Shown: positions 22,606 through 33,322, numbered from the stretch's first letter. The stretch: DNA of 64,000 nt from Candidatus Muproteobacteria bacterium (GCA_027449605.1 DAIDLH010000116.1:51809-115808); one strand, 5' to 3'. Program-made: numbers and translations. Notes: a model not told the origin generated them from the sequence alone.

Positions 22606-22992
22606 TTGACTATGGCGTGGAGTCGACAACGTCTAGGTGATATAAGAGTAGGGGGTATGCGAATGGACATCGATAAAACGGTTCGTGGACCATTTAGATG
22701 GTTAACCATTGCATTTATATTGTTTGTCGCTTCTCTAGCGGGATTTTTAATAGGCCTTGACCAAAAAGACTCAGGACATAAATTTTCTGAGACAACCGAA
22801 CTGCTGACATTCCTAGCATTGACCATTAGCTGGGCTGCATATCTGCTGATCTTAGGGAGGCTTGCGAGGAAGTTAAATAAAAGCGCAACGGTCTGGGTAG
22901 GGCTTACCTGGGCATCTACACCTTTTGGACACCTTGTTTCGTACTTCATGATGTGGAGTGCTGTTTTTTCCAACAAAGGGCCAAGTGCCTAG
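22606..22992 (+). CDS. Small membrane protein, unknown function
   Basis: Two to three hydrophobic segments (WLTIAFILFVASLAGFLIGL, LTFLALTISWAAYLLILG, LVSYFMMWSAVF). Confidence 0.5.
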   Translation: MTMAWSRQRLGDIRVGGMRMDIDKTVRGPFRWLTIAFILFVASLAGFLIGLDQKDSGHKFSETTELLTFLALTISWAAYLLILGRLARKLNKSATVWVGLTWASTPFGHLVSYFMMWSAVFSNKGPSA

Positions 22993-23050
22993 CATTTGTT
23001 TAGATGGGAAAGTACAGGACGTCCATACATAGTGACGCTGCATTTTCATG

Positions 23051-23077
23051 TTGACACGGTGCGGTGGTTAATATAAT
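23051..23077 (+). promoter_or_regulatory. Sigma-70-like promoter for ncRNA copy 1
   Basis: TTGACA (23051-23056) N15 TATAAT (23072-23077). Confidence 0.6.
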
Positions 23078-23084
23078 TTTGTCT

Positions 23085-23182
23085 CGATTGGCGCCGATTT
23101 GAGCTTCAGCTTGCGGGCGCGATACAAATGCCGCTAAAGCGAGAGTATCCCGCTCTAGCCGCATTCGCGGCTTTTTTCATTT
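23085..23182 (+). ncRNA. Putative small RNA, copy 1, ending in terminator hairpin
   Basis: cgattggcgccgatttgagcttcagcttgcgggcgcgatacaaatgccgctaaagcgagag...gccgcattcgcggcttttttc; near-identical copy at 23880. Confidence 0.6.
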
Positions 23183-23270
23183 AGGTCACCCGCAAGCCTG
23201 CGGCGTAACATTTGACTCATTGTAGTGTTGTATATGTTCAGTATTAGACGCCGGCCATTTAGCGCGCTAG

Positions 23271-23802
<532 letters not shown>

Positions 23803-23844
23803 GATGTTGGGCTTCACCAAGTTCAGCCCAACCTAGATTTTGCA

Positions 23845-23871
23845 TTGACAGACAGCGAATGACGTTATAGA
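23845..23871 (+). promoter_or_regulatory. Sigma-70-like promoter for ncRNA copy 2
   Basis: TTGACA (23845-23850) N15 TATAGA (23866-23871), same spacing as copy 1. Confidence 0.55.
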
Positions 23872-23879
23872 TTTCTATC

Positions 23880-23975
23880 CGATTGGCGCCGATTTGAGCT
23901 TCAGCTTGCGGGCGCGATACAAATGCCGCTAAAGCGAGAGTTCCCGCTTCCGGCCGCATTTGCGGCTTTTTTTAC
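23880..23975 (+). ncRNA. Putative small RNA, copy 2, ending in terminator hairpin
   Basis: cgattggcgccgatttgagcttcagcttgcgggcgcgatacaaatgccgctaaagcgagag...ggccgcatttgcggctttttttac. Confidence 0.6.
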
Positions 23976-24033
23976 GCTCGTTGTTCCCGCAAGCCACGCA
24001 GTAACACTTGGGTAAGCTCTGAAACGGCGAAAT

Positions 24034-24102
24034 GTCGTCATGCCGGCGCAAGCCGGCATCCAGCATATTAATCTGGATTCCGGCTTGCGCTGGAATGACG
24101 GC
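24034..24102. repeat. Palindromic intergenic repeat
   Basis: gtcatgccggcgcaagccggcatccag ... ctggattccggcttgcgctggaatgac inverted arms. Confidence 0.75.
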
Positions 24103-24136
24103 GATAGATGTAGTCCTAAGAAGAGGAGCAGCAGGC

Positions 24137-25318
24137 ATGTCCGACGACACAGACCAATGGGGTTTTGACACCCGCGCGGTGCGGGCGGGGCAGCATCGCA
24201 CCAACGAGGGCGAGAATTCCGAGCCGATCTTCGCCACGTCCAGCTACGTGTTCAAAAGCGCGGCGGAGGCGGCGGCGCGGTTTTCCGGCGCCGAGCCGGG
24301 GAACATCTACTCGCGCTTCACCAATCCCACGGTGCGCGCGTTCGAGGAGCGCCTCGCGGCGCTCGAAGGCGGCGAAAAGTGCGTGGCCACCGGTTCCGGC
24401 ATGGCGGCGATCCTTTCGACCTGCCTCGCGCTGCTGAAAGCCGGCGATCACATCGTTTCGTCGCGCAATATCTTCGGGCCGACGGTGTTGCTGTTCAATA
24501 ATTATCTCGGCAAGTTCGGCGTCGAGACGAGCTACGTCTCGCTCACCGACTATGGCGCGTGGGAAAAGGCGATCAAGCCGAACACGAAGCTGCTGTTCCT
24601 GGAAACGCCGTCGAATCCGCTGACCGAGATCGCCGACATCGCAAGGCTCGCGAAAATCGCGCATGCCAAGGGCTGTCTGCTGGTGGTGGACAACTGCTTC
24701 TGCACCCCGGCGCTGCAACTGCCGATCAGGCTCGGCGCCGATGTCGTGATTCATTCCGCGACCAAGTATCTCGACGGGCAGGGGCGTTGCGTCGGCGGCG
24801 CCGTGGTTGGCAACCAGGAACTGGTGGGCGAGAAGGTCTATGGCTTTATGCGCACCTGCGGGCCGTCGCTGAGCCCGTTCAACGCCTGGGTGTTCCTCAA
24901 GGGGCTGGAGACGCTGAGCTTGCGCGTGAAGGCGCACTGCGCCAATGCGCTGGTGCTGGCGCAATGGCTGGAGAAGCAGAAACGCGTGAAGCGCGTTTAC
25001 TATCCCGGTCTCGCTTCGCACCCGCAGCACGAGCTGGCGAAAAAGCAGCAGTCCGGTTTCGGCGGCATCGTGTCGTTCGAGCTGGACGGCGGCAAGGATG
25101 CGGCCTGGAAACTGATCGACCATACGCGGGTGATTTCCATCACCGCCAACCTGGGCGACACCAAGTCCACGATCACTCATGCGGCCACGACCACGCACGG
25201 GCGGCTCACGCCCGAGCAGCGGGCGGAGGCCGGCATCAGCGACGGCCTGATCCGGATTTCGGTCGGGCTGGAAGAGATGGAAGACCTCAAGCGGGACTTG
25301 GCGCGCGGACTTTCATGA
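24137..25318 (+). CDS. metZ: O-succinylhomoserine sulfhydrylase
   Basis: Cys/Met metabolism PLP enzyme: FDTRAVRAGQHRTNEGENSEPIFATSSYVFKSA..., IHSATKYLDGQGRCVGG; purF neighbourhood. Confidence 0.95.
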   Translation: MSDDTDQWGFDTRAVRAGQHRTNEGENSEPIFATSSYVFKSAAEAAARFSGAEPGNIYSRFTNPTVRAFEERLAALEGGEKCVATGSGMAAILSTCLALLKAGDHIVSSRNIFGPTVLLFNNYLGKFGVETSYVSLTDYGAWEKAIKPNTKLLFLETPSNPLTEIADIARLAKIAHAKGCLLVVDNCFCTPALQLPIRLGADVVIHSATKYLDGQGRCVGGAVVGNQELVGEKVYGFMRTCGPSLSPFNAWVFLKGLETLSLRVKAHCANALVLAQWLEKQKRVKRVYYPGLASHPQHELAKKQQSGFGGIVSFELDGGKDAAWKLIDHTRVISITANLGDTKSTITHAATTTHGRLTPEQRAEAGISDGLIRISVGLEEMEDLKRDLARGLS

Positions 25319-25328
25319 TGCTAGAGAC

Positions 25329-25400
25329 GTAGGGTGGGCAATGCCCACCATCGGACCGCAATCGGGCTACCTTCATGGTGGGCGATGCCCACCCTACAAA
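25329..25400. repeat. REP-like palindromic element GTAGGGTGGGCAATGCCCACC ... GGTGGGCGATGCCCACCCTAC
   Basis: Inverted terminal arms read directly; located at the duplicated 3' end of metZ. Confidence 0.8.
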
Positions 25401-25498
25401 TATTGAAGGTCGCATGAAAGACCTCACACGCGGACTTTCGTGATGCGAAGCGGAGTGTGCTGAACAATTGTGAGGCACACGAGGTAGAATGAGCCGGC

Positions 25499-26236
25499 AT
25501 GCGCGTGGGCCTGTTCGTCACCTGTCTCGTGGACCTGATGCGGCCGGGCATCGGCTTCGCGGCGTTGCGCTTGCTGGAAGCAGCCGGTTGTGAAGTCGTC
25601 GTACCGGCGGCGCAAACCTGCTGCGGCCAGCCGGGCTATAACTCCGGCGATCAAAAGGCCGCGAAAGCCCTGGCGCTGAAAGTCCTCAAGGAGTTCGACG
25701 GTTGCGATTACGTTGTCCTGCCTTCCGGTTCCTGCGCCGGGATGATACGAGTGCATTACCCGGCGTTGTTCAAGGATGATCCGTCCGTGATCGAGTCGAT
25801 CAAACGCCTGTCCGCCCGCACGTATGAACTGACCGATTTCCTGGTCAATGTCGTCAAGCTCCAGAACGTCCCCGGCCGTTATTCCGGTTCGCTGACCTAT
25901 CACGACTCCTGTTCCGGCCTGCGCGAGTTGGGCGTGCAGGCGCAGCCGCGCACGTTGCTCGCGATGATGCCGGGCGTGAATCTGACCGAGATGCGCGAAT
26001 CCACCACCTGCTGCGGATTCGGCGGCACTTTCTCGGTCAAGTTCGGCGACATCTCGGCGCGCATGGCCGACAACAAATGCGAACACATCCGCGCGACCGG
26101 CGCCGGCGCCATCGTCGCCGGCGATCTCGGCTGCCTGATGAACATCGAGGGCCGCCTGCGCCGCCGCGGCGACCTCGAAACCCGCGTGCTGCATGTCGCC
26201 GAAGTGCTCGCAGGAGAGAACGGCCTATGCAAGTAA
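25499..26236 (+). CDS. lutA: (Fe-S)-binding lactate oxidation subunit LutA
   Basis: RVGLFVTCLVDLMRPGIGFAALRLLEAAGCEVVVPAAQTCCGQPGYNSGD; TTCCGFGGTFSVK. Confidence 0.93.
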   Translation: MRVGLFVTCLVDLMRPGIGFAALRLLEAAGCEVVVPAAQTCCGQPGYNSGDQKAAKALALKVLKEFDGCDYVVLPSGSCAGMIRVHYPALFKDDPSVIESIKRLSARTYELTDFLVNVVKLQNVPGRYSGSLTYHDSCSGLRELGVQAQPRTLLAMMPGVNLTEMRESTTCCGFGGTFSVKFGDISARMADNKCEHIRATGAGAIVAGDLGCLMNIEGRLRRRGDLETRVLHVAEVLAGENGLCK

Positions 26237-27633
26237 CGGCGATGCATTTCAAGCGCAAGGCGTCGGAGAACCTGCGCAATGAAAAGCTGCAAAAAGCGCT
26301 GGAAAAGCTCCAGACCAAGTTCGTCGACGGCCGTGCGGTGGCGATCGCGGAGCTGCCGAACTTCGGCGAAGTCCGCGACGCCGCGGCGGAGATTCGTGAC
26401 AAGGTCATCCGCAGTCTCGACCGTTATCTGTTGCGCTTCGAGCAGGAAGCGACCGCGCGTGGCGCGGTGGTGCACTGGGCCGAAACGACCGAGGACGTGA
26501 ACCGCATCGTGGCCGAGATCGCGCACCAGCATGGCGTGCACAGGATCGTCAAGTCGAAATCCATGGTCTCGGAGGAGTGCGGCCTGAACGACGCGCTCGA
26601 AACCCAGGGCCTGGAAGTGATCGAAACCGATCTCGGCGAATATATTCTGCAATTGGCGCACGAGCCACCGTCGCACATCGTGGCGCCGGTGGTGCACAAG
26701 AGCAAGGAAGACATTTCCGACCTGTTCGAGGAAAAACATCAGCGCCCGCGCACCGTGCAGATCGCCGAACTGTGCCGCGAAGCGCGCGAGGTGTTGCGCC
26801 CCGGATTTCTGTCGGCCGACATGGGCATTTCCGGGGCGAATTTCATCGTTGCCGAGACCGGCTCGGTGCTGATCGTCACCAACGAAGGCAACGGCCGGCT
26901 CACAACCACGCTACCGCGCGTGCACGTCGCCATCACCGGCATCGAGAAAGTGGTGCCAACATTGGAAGACGTGACCACGCTGCTGCGCCTGCTGCCGCGC
27001 TCCGCCACCGGCCAGTCGATCACCAATTACGTCTCGGTGCTCACCGGCACTAGGGGAAAAGATGAATCCGACGGGCCGGAGCATTTTCATGTCATTCTGC
27101 TGGATAATGGCCGCAGCAAACTGCTCGGCACGGAACTGCAACCGATGCTGCGCTGCATCCGTTGCGGCGCGTGCATGAACCACTGCCCGGTGTACCAGAA
27201 CATCGGCGGTCATGCCTACGGCTGGGTGTATCCGGGGCCGATGGGTTCGGTGCTGACGCCATCGTTCGTGGGGCTGGAGAACGCACTCGATCTGCCAAAC
27301 GCCTCGACTTTCTGCGGCGAGTGCGCGGTGGTGTGTCCGGTGAAAATTCCGCTGCCCGACCTGCTGCGTCATCTGCGCACCCGGCAGGTGCAGCAGCATC
27401 TGCGGCCGTGGCAGGAACGCGTCGCGCTGCGCTTGTGGTCGTGGATGGCGCGGCGTCCGGCGTTGTACGCCCTGAGTACGCGCATCGCCGCGCGCCTGTT
27501 GCGCATATTTTCAGGCAGCGAAAAACGGTTTCACTACCTGCCCGGTGTGACCGGCTGGACTGATGAACGCGACATGCCCGCGCCGGCGGGGCGGACGTTC
27601 CGCGATCTGTACCGGGAGAGGCATTCTTCATGA
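26227..27633 (+). CDS. lutB: Lactate utilization iron-sulfur protein LutB
   Basis: RCIRCGACMNHCPVYQNIGGHAYGWVYPGPMGSVLTP and FCGECAVVCPVKIPLPDLL. Confidence 0.95.
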   Translation: MQVTAMHFKRKASENLRNEKLQKALEKLQTKFVDGRAVAIAELPNFGEVRDAAAEIRDKVIRSLDRYLLRFEQEATARGAVVHWAETTEDVNRIVAEIAHQHGVHRIVKSKSMVSEECGLNDALETQGLEVIETDLGEYILQLAHEPPSHIVAPVVHKSKEDISDLFEEKHQRPRTVQIAELCREAREVLRPGFLSADMGISGANFIVAETGSVLIVTNEGNGRLTTTLPRVHVAITGIEKVVPTLEDVTTLLRLLPRSATGQSITNYVSVLTGTRGKDESDGPEHFHVILLDNGRSKLLGTELQPMLRCIRCGACMNHCPVYQNIGGHAYGWVYPGPMGSVLTPSFVGLENALDLPNASTFCGECAVVCPVKIPLPDLLRHLRTRQVQQHLRPWQERVALRLWSWMARRPALYALSTRIAARLLRIFSGSEKRFHYLPGVTGWTDERDMPAPAGRTFRDLYRERHSS

Positions 27634-28274
27634 GCGCGCGCGAAAACATTCTGGCGCGGATCGGCAAGGCGCGCGGCCCAGGCGTCGGCGTGGATAGCGA
27701 CGACGTCATCCGCCGGCATCCACGTGGGCCAATTCCACCGCTGGGAAATAATCTGGCAAAGCGTTTCGGCGAACAGGCAACGCGGCTCGCGAGCGACGTC
27801 GCGCCGACCGCGACGCTGATGGATGTCCCGAAGATCGTCGCGGACTATCTGCGCGAGCGCCAATTGCCGCCGAAAGGCGTATGCTGGCCGTCGCTGGCGG
27901 CGCTCGACTGGCAGGGCGCCGGCCTGGAGATCGAATCGCGCGCGGCTCACGGTGACGATCCTGTCGGGATCACTGGCGCCTTCACCGGTATCGCCGAAAC
28001 CGGCACGCTGATGCTGCTCTCCGGCGCGCAGACCCCGGCGACGGTCAGCCTGCTGCCGGAGACGCATGTCGCCGTGGTGGAAAAGGTGCGCATCGTCGCC
28101 ACCATGGAGGACGCCTGGGACCGGTTGCGCCGCGAGCACGGGAAACTCCCGCGCGCGGTAAACTTCATCTCCGGCCCGTCGCGCACCGCGGACATCGAGC
28201 AGACCGTGACGCTCGGCGCGCACGGACCCTATCGCGTGTTGATCGTCATTGTCGGCGGTTCATGGAACGAATGA
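27630..28274 (+). CDS. lutC: Lactate utilization protein LutC
   Basis: MSARENILARIGKARG...ITGAFTGIAETGTLMLLSGAQTPATVSLLPETHVAVV. Confidence 0.93.
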   Translation: MSARENILARIGKARGPGVGVDSDDVIRRHPRGPIPPLGNNLAKRFGEQATRLASDVAPTATLMDVPKIVADYLRERQLPPKGVCWPSLAALDWQGAGLEIESRAAHGDDPVGITGAFTGIAETGTLMLLSGAQTPATVSLLPETHVAVVEKVRIVATMEDAWDRLRREHGKLPRAVNFISGPSRTADIEQTVTLGAHGPYRVLIVIVGGSWNE

Positions 28275-28305
28275 CACACACAAAATCATCGGGGCGCGAC
28301 CGCGC

Positions 28306-29544
28306 ATGACGGGCGGGCATCGGGAAAATCTTCTGCGTGTCTTCCAGTCCGCGCTCGCCGCGGTGAACGGTCGCGACTGCGTGCGTGCGCGCCTCGAGGA
28401 AAGACCGCTGCCCGGCAAGGTGTACATGGTGGCGGTGGGCAAGGCCGCCTGCGCCATGGCGCAGGGCGCGCAGGATGCGCTCGGCCATCGCATCGCCGAC
28501 GCACTGATCATCACCAAGAAAGGATACGCCGAGCCAATGTCGTGGCCGGTGCTCGAAGCCGGACACCCGCTGGTGGACGAGACCAGCCTCGAAGCCGGCA
28601 AGCAGTTGCTGGCGTTCGTTGACCGGATTCCGAAGGATGCCGCGGTGCTGGTGCTGATCTCCGGCGGCGCGTCGGCGCTGGTGGAAGCGCTGCCGCCGCC
28701 GATCAGCCTCGATCAGTTTCAGAAAATCAATGTCTGGATACTCGGTTCGGGCCTGGACATCAACGATTACAACCGCATTCGCCGGCGCCTGTCGTGTCTC
28801 AAGGGCGGACGCCTCGCCAAGCTGCTGTCGCCGCGGCGGGTTCTTTGTCTGGTCGTGTCGGACGTGCCCGGCAACGACCTGCGCGCCATCGGTTCCGGTC
28901 CGCTGGTGGCGGACGAAGACCTGCGCCGCCCCTTGGTGCTGCGGGATCTGCCGGATTTCATCGCCGCGGCGCTGAAACACATGCCGCCGGCGCCGGCGCC
29001 CGACGATGAGTGTTTCCAGAACGTAACACGCGAGATCGTCGCCACCCTCGATAACGCCAAGAGCGCCGCGATCGAAGCCGCCAAGAAGTTGGGTTACCAG
29101 GCCATGCTCGAGACCAGCTTCATCTCCGGCGACGCCCTGGAAGCAGGCGCGCGGCTGGCGCAAAAATTACTGCGATCGGAACCGGACACGATTCACGTCT
29201 GGGGCGGCGAGACCACCGTCATGCTTCCGGAATCGCCGGGCCGCGGCGGACGCAACCAGAGCCTCGCGCTGGCGGCGGCGATGGTGCTGCAGGGAAACGA
29301 CGATGTATGGTTTCTGTCCGCCGGCACCGACGGCACCGACGGTCCCACCGACGACGCCGGCGCGCTGGTGGACGGCGGCACGATTGCGCGCGGCGAACGC
29401 GGCGGACGGAACGCTGCTCAGTCGCTCGCGCGCGCCGACGCCGGGAGTTTTCTCGAAGCGAGCGGCGACCTGGTGCAGACCGGCCCGACCGGCACCAACG
29501 TCATGGACATCATGCTGGGGTTGAGAGCGGCAAGTGGGAAGTGA
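28306..29544 (+). CDS. Glycerate 2-kinase (MOFRL family)
   Basis: LLISGGASALVEALPPPISLDQFQ; ETTVMLPESPGRGGRNQSLALAAA; SAGTDGTDGPTDDAGALVDG; start may be 28249. Confidence 0.92.
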   Translation: MTGGHRENLLRVFQSALAAVNGRDCVRARLEERPLPGKVYMVAVGKAACAMAQGAQDALGHRIADALIITKKGYAEPMSWPVLEAGHPLVDETSLEAGKQLLAFVDRIPKDAAVLVLISGGASALVEALPPPISLDQFQKINVWILGSGLDINDYNRIRRRLSCLKGGRLAKLLSPRRVLCLVVSDVPGNDLRAIGSGPLVADEDLRRPLVLRDLPDFIAAALKHMPPAPAPDDECFQNVTREIVATLDNAKSAAIEAAKKLGYQAMLETSFISGDALEAGARLAQKLLRSEPDTIHVWGGETTVMLPESPGRGGRNQSLALAAAMVLQGNDDVWFLSAGTDGTDGPTDDAGALVDGGTIARGERGGRNAAQSLARADAGSFLEASGDLVQTGPTGTNVMDIMLGLRAASGK

Positions 29545-29547
29545 ATT

Positions 29548-30273
29548 GTGAAGCGTAAAACGAAGCGCGTAGGGTGGGCATTGCCCGCCCTGTTTTTTCT
29601 TGTGACGCTGGTTGCCTGCACCGAACCGACCACGCCAGCGGCCGTGCTTTACTTCGTCGAGCGCGAGCCGGGCGGCGAACCGTACCGCACGCGCATGATC
29701 GTCAGCGCCGGCTTTTTGCGCATGGACGACGGACAGGACAGCCAGGATTTTCTGCTGTTCGACCGCGCCGACGGCAGCATCTACAGCGTCAGCAGCGGCG
29801 AAAAGCAGGTGTTGGTGATCCGCCCGCGTCCAGTGGAGCTGAAGCCGCCGGCGCGCTTCATCCACCGCGTGGTAACCGACACGGCCGCGTTTCCCGCCGT
29901 CGAAGGGCGCAAGGTCACGCACTACGAATTGCTGACGAATGACAAGCGCTGCTATGACCTTTATGCCGCGGACGGTCTGTTGCCCGGCGCGGTCGTGGCG
30001 CTGCGCGAGTTTCGCCTGATCCTGGCCGGGCAGCAGGCGCTGACCGCGGCGACTGCGCCGCCGGAAATGCAATCCGCCTGCGATCTGGCCAACAACGTTT
30101 TTCTGCCCGTGCGTCATCTGGAATACGGCTTTCCGGTGCGGCTCGCGGACATGACCGGTCGCACCATGGAGCTGGTGGACTACAAAACCGATTTTCGCGC
30201 CACCGCCGAGATTTTCCGTCTGCCGGCCGAATACAAGCGGCTGACGCTGGAGGAGTTAAGAGGAAAAAAATAA
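29548..30273 (+). CDS. Putative lipoprotein, unknown function
   Basis: GTG start; signal MKRKTKRVGWALPALFFLVTLVACTE with lipobox LVAC. Confidence 0.65.
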   Translation: MKRKTKRVGWALPALFFLVTLVACTEPTTPAAVLYFVEREPGGEPYRTRMIVSAGFLRMDDGQDSQDFLLFDRADGSIYSVSSGEKQVLVIRPRPVELKPPARFIHRVVTDTAAFPAVEGRKVTHYELLTNDKRCYDLYAADGLLPGAVVALREFRLILAGQQALTAATAPPEMQSACDLANNVFLPVRHLEYGFPVRLADMTGRTMELVDYKTDFRATAEIFRLPAEYKRLTLEELRGKK

Positions 30274-30510
30274 TGTAGCGTGGGTAGCGCCCAGTGCCCG
30301 AGGCGAATGCTCCTTCGGCAATGGGCGCAGTAGCCGCAATGAGCCATGTTTCCTTGAGCGCTACTGCCGCCGTCTCCGAAAGAGCTGCGCCACGGGATCC
30401 GGCGGCTAGGCGGTGTTTGCCGTAACCCACGGATTTCTCATGGCTACGGTAAACCTCACTTGGTTCGGCGGGTTACGCGCTACACGTCAGCGCTAACCCG
30501 CCCTACATTA
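30271..30510. repeat. ~240-bp element with imperfect ~20-bp terminal inverted repeats between convergent genes
   Basis: taatgtagcgtgggtagcgc ... gcgctaacccgccctacatta. Confidence 0.65.
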
Positions 30511-31247
30511 TTTGACCCGAGCGGCAATCCTTCCAGCGTCCAGCCGCGCGCATCCACGCTCAACACGCTGCCCTGTTCGTACCAGTCGCCGAGCACCATG
30601 CGCCGTGCGGACTGGCCGTCGAGCGTGAATACATGTTCCTTCGGGCGGTGCGTGTGCCCGTGAATCAGGCGCAGCACGCCGTGCTCGCGCATGACCGATT
30701 CCACCGCTTGCTGGTTCACGTCCATGATTTCCGGTTTCTTGCTGGCGGTGGAATTTTTGCTGATTTCGCGGAAGTCGCGCACGATCCGTTCGCGTTCGGC
30801 CACCGGTTTGGCGAGGAATTCCTTCTGCCACGCCGGGTTGCGTACCTGGGTGCGGAACGCCATGTATTCGGTGTCGTCGGTGCACAGCGAATCGCCGTGC
30901 ATCAGCAGCGTCGTCGTGCCGTGGAGATCGAGCCGCGTCGGGTCCCGGAGCAGCCGCGCACCGGTGGCGCGTTCGAAATCATGCGCCATGAGGAAATCGC
31001 GGTTGCCGTGCATTACGAACACCGGTGTTCCGCCGGCGGTCAGCTCGCGCAAGCCGTGCACGACGGGGCGGAATTCCTCCTGCTCGACGGCTTCATCGCC
31101 GATCCAGTACTCGAACAAATCGCCGAGGATGTAGAGCGCCTGCGCGGCGCGCGCGCGGCGGCGGAGGAAATCGAGGAACAGCCCGGTGATGGCGGGGCGG
31201 GCGCCGCAAAGATGCAGGTCGGATATGAACAGCGTGGTTTCCGGCAT
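30480..31247 (-). CDS. lpxH: UDP-2,3-diacylglucosamine diphosphatase
   Basis: MPETTLFISDLHLCGARPAITGLFLDFLRRRA...YILGDLFEYWIGDEAVE; MHGNRDF; HGDSLCTDD. Confidence 0.95.
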   Translation of the reverse strand: MPETTLFISDLHLCGARPAITGLFLDFLRRRARAAQALYILGDLFEYWIGDEAVEQEEFRPVVHGLRELTAGGTPVFVMHGNRDFLMAHDFERATGARLLRDPTRLDLHGTTTLLMHGDSLCTDDTEYMAFRTQVRNPAWQKEFLAKPVAERERIVRDFREISKNSTASKKPEIMDVNQQAVESVMREHGVLRLIHGHTHRPKEHVFTLDGQSARRMVLGDWYEQGSVLSVDARGWTLEGLPLGSNNVGRVSADV

Positions 31248-31264
31248 CTCTGTCCCGGCGTCTC

Positions 31265-31765
31265 CTATTTTTCTTCGACGACCTGCATGCTCTCGATGAT
31301 CACGTCGGACAGCGGCACGTCCTTGTGGCCGAGCTTGGAGCCGGTGGCGACGCCCTTGATCTGGTCGATGATATGCATGCCGTCCACGACCTTGCCGAAC
31401 ACGCAGTAACCCCAGCCCGAGGGCGTGGGCGCGGTGTAGTTGAGAAAGTCGTTGTCCACGACGTTGATGAAGAACTGGCTGGTGGCGGAATGCGGGTCGG
31501 TGGCGCGCGCCATGGCCAGGGCGCCGCGGCCGTTGCGCAGACCGTTGTTGGCCTCGTTCTCGATCGGCGGGCGCGTCATTTTCTGCGTCATGCCCGGACC
31601 GAAGCCGCCGCCCTGAATCATGAACTTGTCGATGACGCGGTGAAACAGGGTGCCGTCATAGAAGCCGTCCTTCGCGTAGGCGAGGAAATTGGCCACGGTC
31701 TTCGGCGCCTTGTCCGGGTTGAGCTCCAGGACGATGGTGCCGTAGTTGGTTTTCAAGTGAATCAT
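31265..31765 (-). CDS. ppiB: Peptidyl-prolyl cis-trans isomerase (cyclophilin)
   Basis: [52 protein letters not shown]. Confidence 0.96.
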   Translation of the reverse strand: MIHLKTNYGTIVLELNPDKAPKTVANFLAYAKDGFYDGTLFHRVIDKFMIQGGGFGPGMTQKMTRPPIENEANNGLRNGRGALAMARATDPHSATSQFFINVVDNDFLNYTAPTPSGWGYCVFGKVVDGMHIIDQIKGVATGSKLGHKDVPLSDVIIESMQVVEEK

Positions 31766-31909
31766 GGAATGGGACTCTTGACGCTGGTGAACGATATCGA
31801 CCCCGCCGGCGGCGGGATTCCTGCGCGAAGTTTACACTGGATTGGCCCGCCCGGCACAACGCCGGGGGTTCGCCGCGGGCGCGGTTTCCGTTACCATGGC
31901 GTCCTTCCA

Positions 31910-33322
31910 ATGGCTTTACGACCCTTCAAGACGCGTTTTGCTCCCAGCCCCACGGGCCTGCTGCACCTCGGCAACATCCGCACCGCGTTGTTCAATTATC
32001 TGCTGGCGCGACAGGCCGGCGGGACGTTTCTGCTGCGCCTCGAAGATACCGACGCCATGCGCGGACACGAAAAATTCGCCCGGGCGCTGGAGGAAGACCT
32101 GCGCTGGCTCGGTCTTGCCTGGGACGAGGGACCGGAGGCCGGCGGCGGCCACGCCCCTTACGCCCAGTCGGAGCGTGGCCACGTCTACAAGGAATATTTC
32201 GCCGCGCTCGAATCGAAAGGCCTGGCCTATCCCTGTTTCTGCAGCGAGCATGAACTCGCCATCGCGCGCAAGACGGCGCTCGCCGCCGGGCGCCCGCCGC
32301 GCTACTCCGGCAAATGCCGCGCGCTGTCGCGCGCCGAGACCGAGGCCCGGTTCGCGCGCGGCGAGCCGGCGACGCTGCGGTTTCGCGTGGACGACGGCCG
32401 GACGGTCGAATTCGACGACAAGGTGCGGGAACGGCAGACGTTCGCGACCTCGGACATCGGCGATTTCGTGATCCGCCGCTCCGACGGCACGCCGGCGTTT
32501 TTCTTCTGCAACGCCATCGACGACGCCGTGATGGGCGTGACGCTGGTGGTGCGCGGCGAGGATCACCTGACCAACACGCCGCGCCAGATCCTGCTGTTGC
32601 AGGCGCTCGGCCTGCCGGCGCCGGAGTACGCGCATATCGCGCTCGTGGTCGGCGCCGACGGCGCGCCGCTGTCGAAGCGCACCGGCAGTCGCAGCGTGCA
32701 GGAGTTGCGCGAGGCCGGTTATCTGCCGGTCGCGATCAGCAATTATCTTGCCCGGGTCGGGCATACGTACGATTCCAATGCCTTGATGAGTTTGCCGGTA
32801 CTGGCGCAAAACTTCGGCCTGTCCCGGCTGGGCCGCGCGCCGGCGCGTTACGACGAAACCCAGCTGATACATTGGCAGCATGAAGCGCTGCTGCATTTGT
32901 CTTCCGAGGAAATATGGAACTGGATGGAAGCCAGGGTCGGCGCGTTGGTGCCGCCGGACAAGCGTCCGGCGTTCATGGATGCCGTGCGCGCCAACGTCAC
33001 GTTTCCGGCGGATGCGTTACACTGGGCGCAGATCGTGTTCACCGACGCGCTGACGGTCAGCCATCCGGCGCGTGAATCCATCGACGCGGCCGGCGAGGAT
33101 TTTTTCGACGTCGCGCGCCGGGCGCTGGAAAAACACGGCGCCGATTTCAAGGCTGTGAGCAACATGCTGCGGCATCAGCTCGCGGTAAGCGGCAAGGCCC
33201 TGTTCCAGCCGTTGCGCGCGGCGCTCACCGGCGAACTGGACGGGCCGGAGATGGCGAAGCTGCTGCCCTTGATCGGCGTGGACCGCGCCCGGGAACGCCT
33301 GTCCAAATTTGTAATGTCCTGA
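31910..33322 (+). CDS. gltX: Glutamate-tRNA ligase
   Basis: [52 protein letters not shown]. Confidence 0.96.
   Translation: MALRPFKTRFAPSPTGLLHLGNIRTALFNYLLARQAGGTFLLRLEDTDAMRGHEKFARALEEDLRWLGLAWDEGPEAGGGHAPYAQSERGHVYKEYFAALESKGLAYPCFCSEHELAIARKTALAAGRPPRYSGKCRALSRAETEARFARGEPATLRFRVDDGRTVEFDDKVRERQTFATSDIGDFVIRRSDGTPAFFFCNAIDDAVMGVTLVVRGEDHLTNTPRQILLLQALGLPAPEYAHIALVVGADGAPLSKRTGSRSVQELREAGYLPVAISNYLARVGHTYDSNALMSLPVLAQNFGLSRLGRAPARYDETQLIHWQHEALLHLSSEEIWNWMEARVGALVPPDKRPAFMDAVRANVTFPADALHWAQIVFTDALTVSHPARESIDAAGEDFFDVARRALEKHGADFKAVSNMLRHQLAVSGKALFQPLRAALTGELDGPEMAKLLPLIGVDRARERLSKFVMS

Noticed and set aside
22215-23085. Integron gene-cassette array hypothesis for the small low-GC ORFs
   Set aside because: Only weak RYYYAAC-like matches and no properly paired GTTRRRY sites or repeated attC structure; no integrase in the window.
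23808-23838. gttgggcttcaccaagttcagcccaac hairpin after brnA
   Set aside because: Ordinary dispersed hairpin/terminator-like repeat; no extra signal beyond probable TA terminator.
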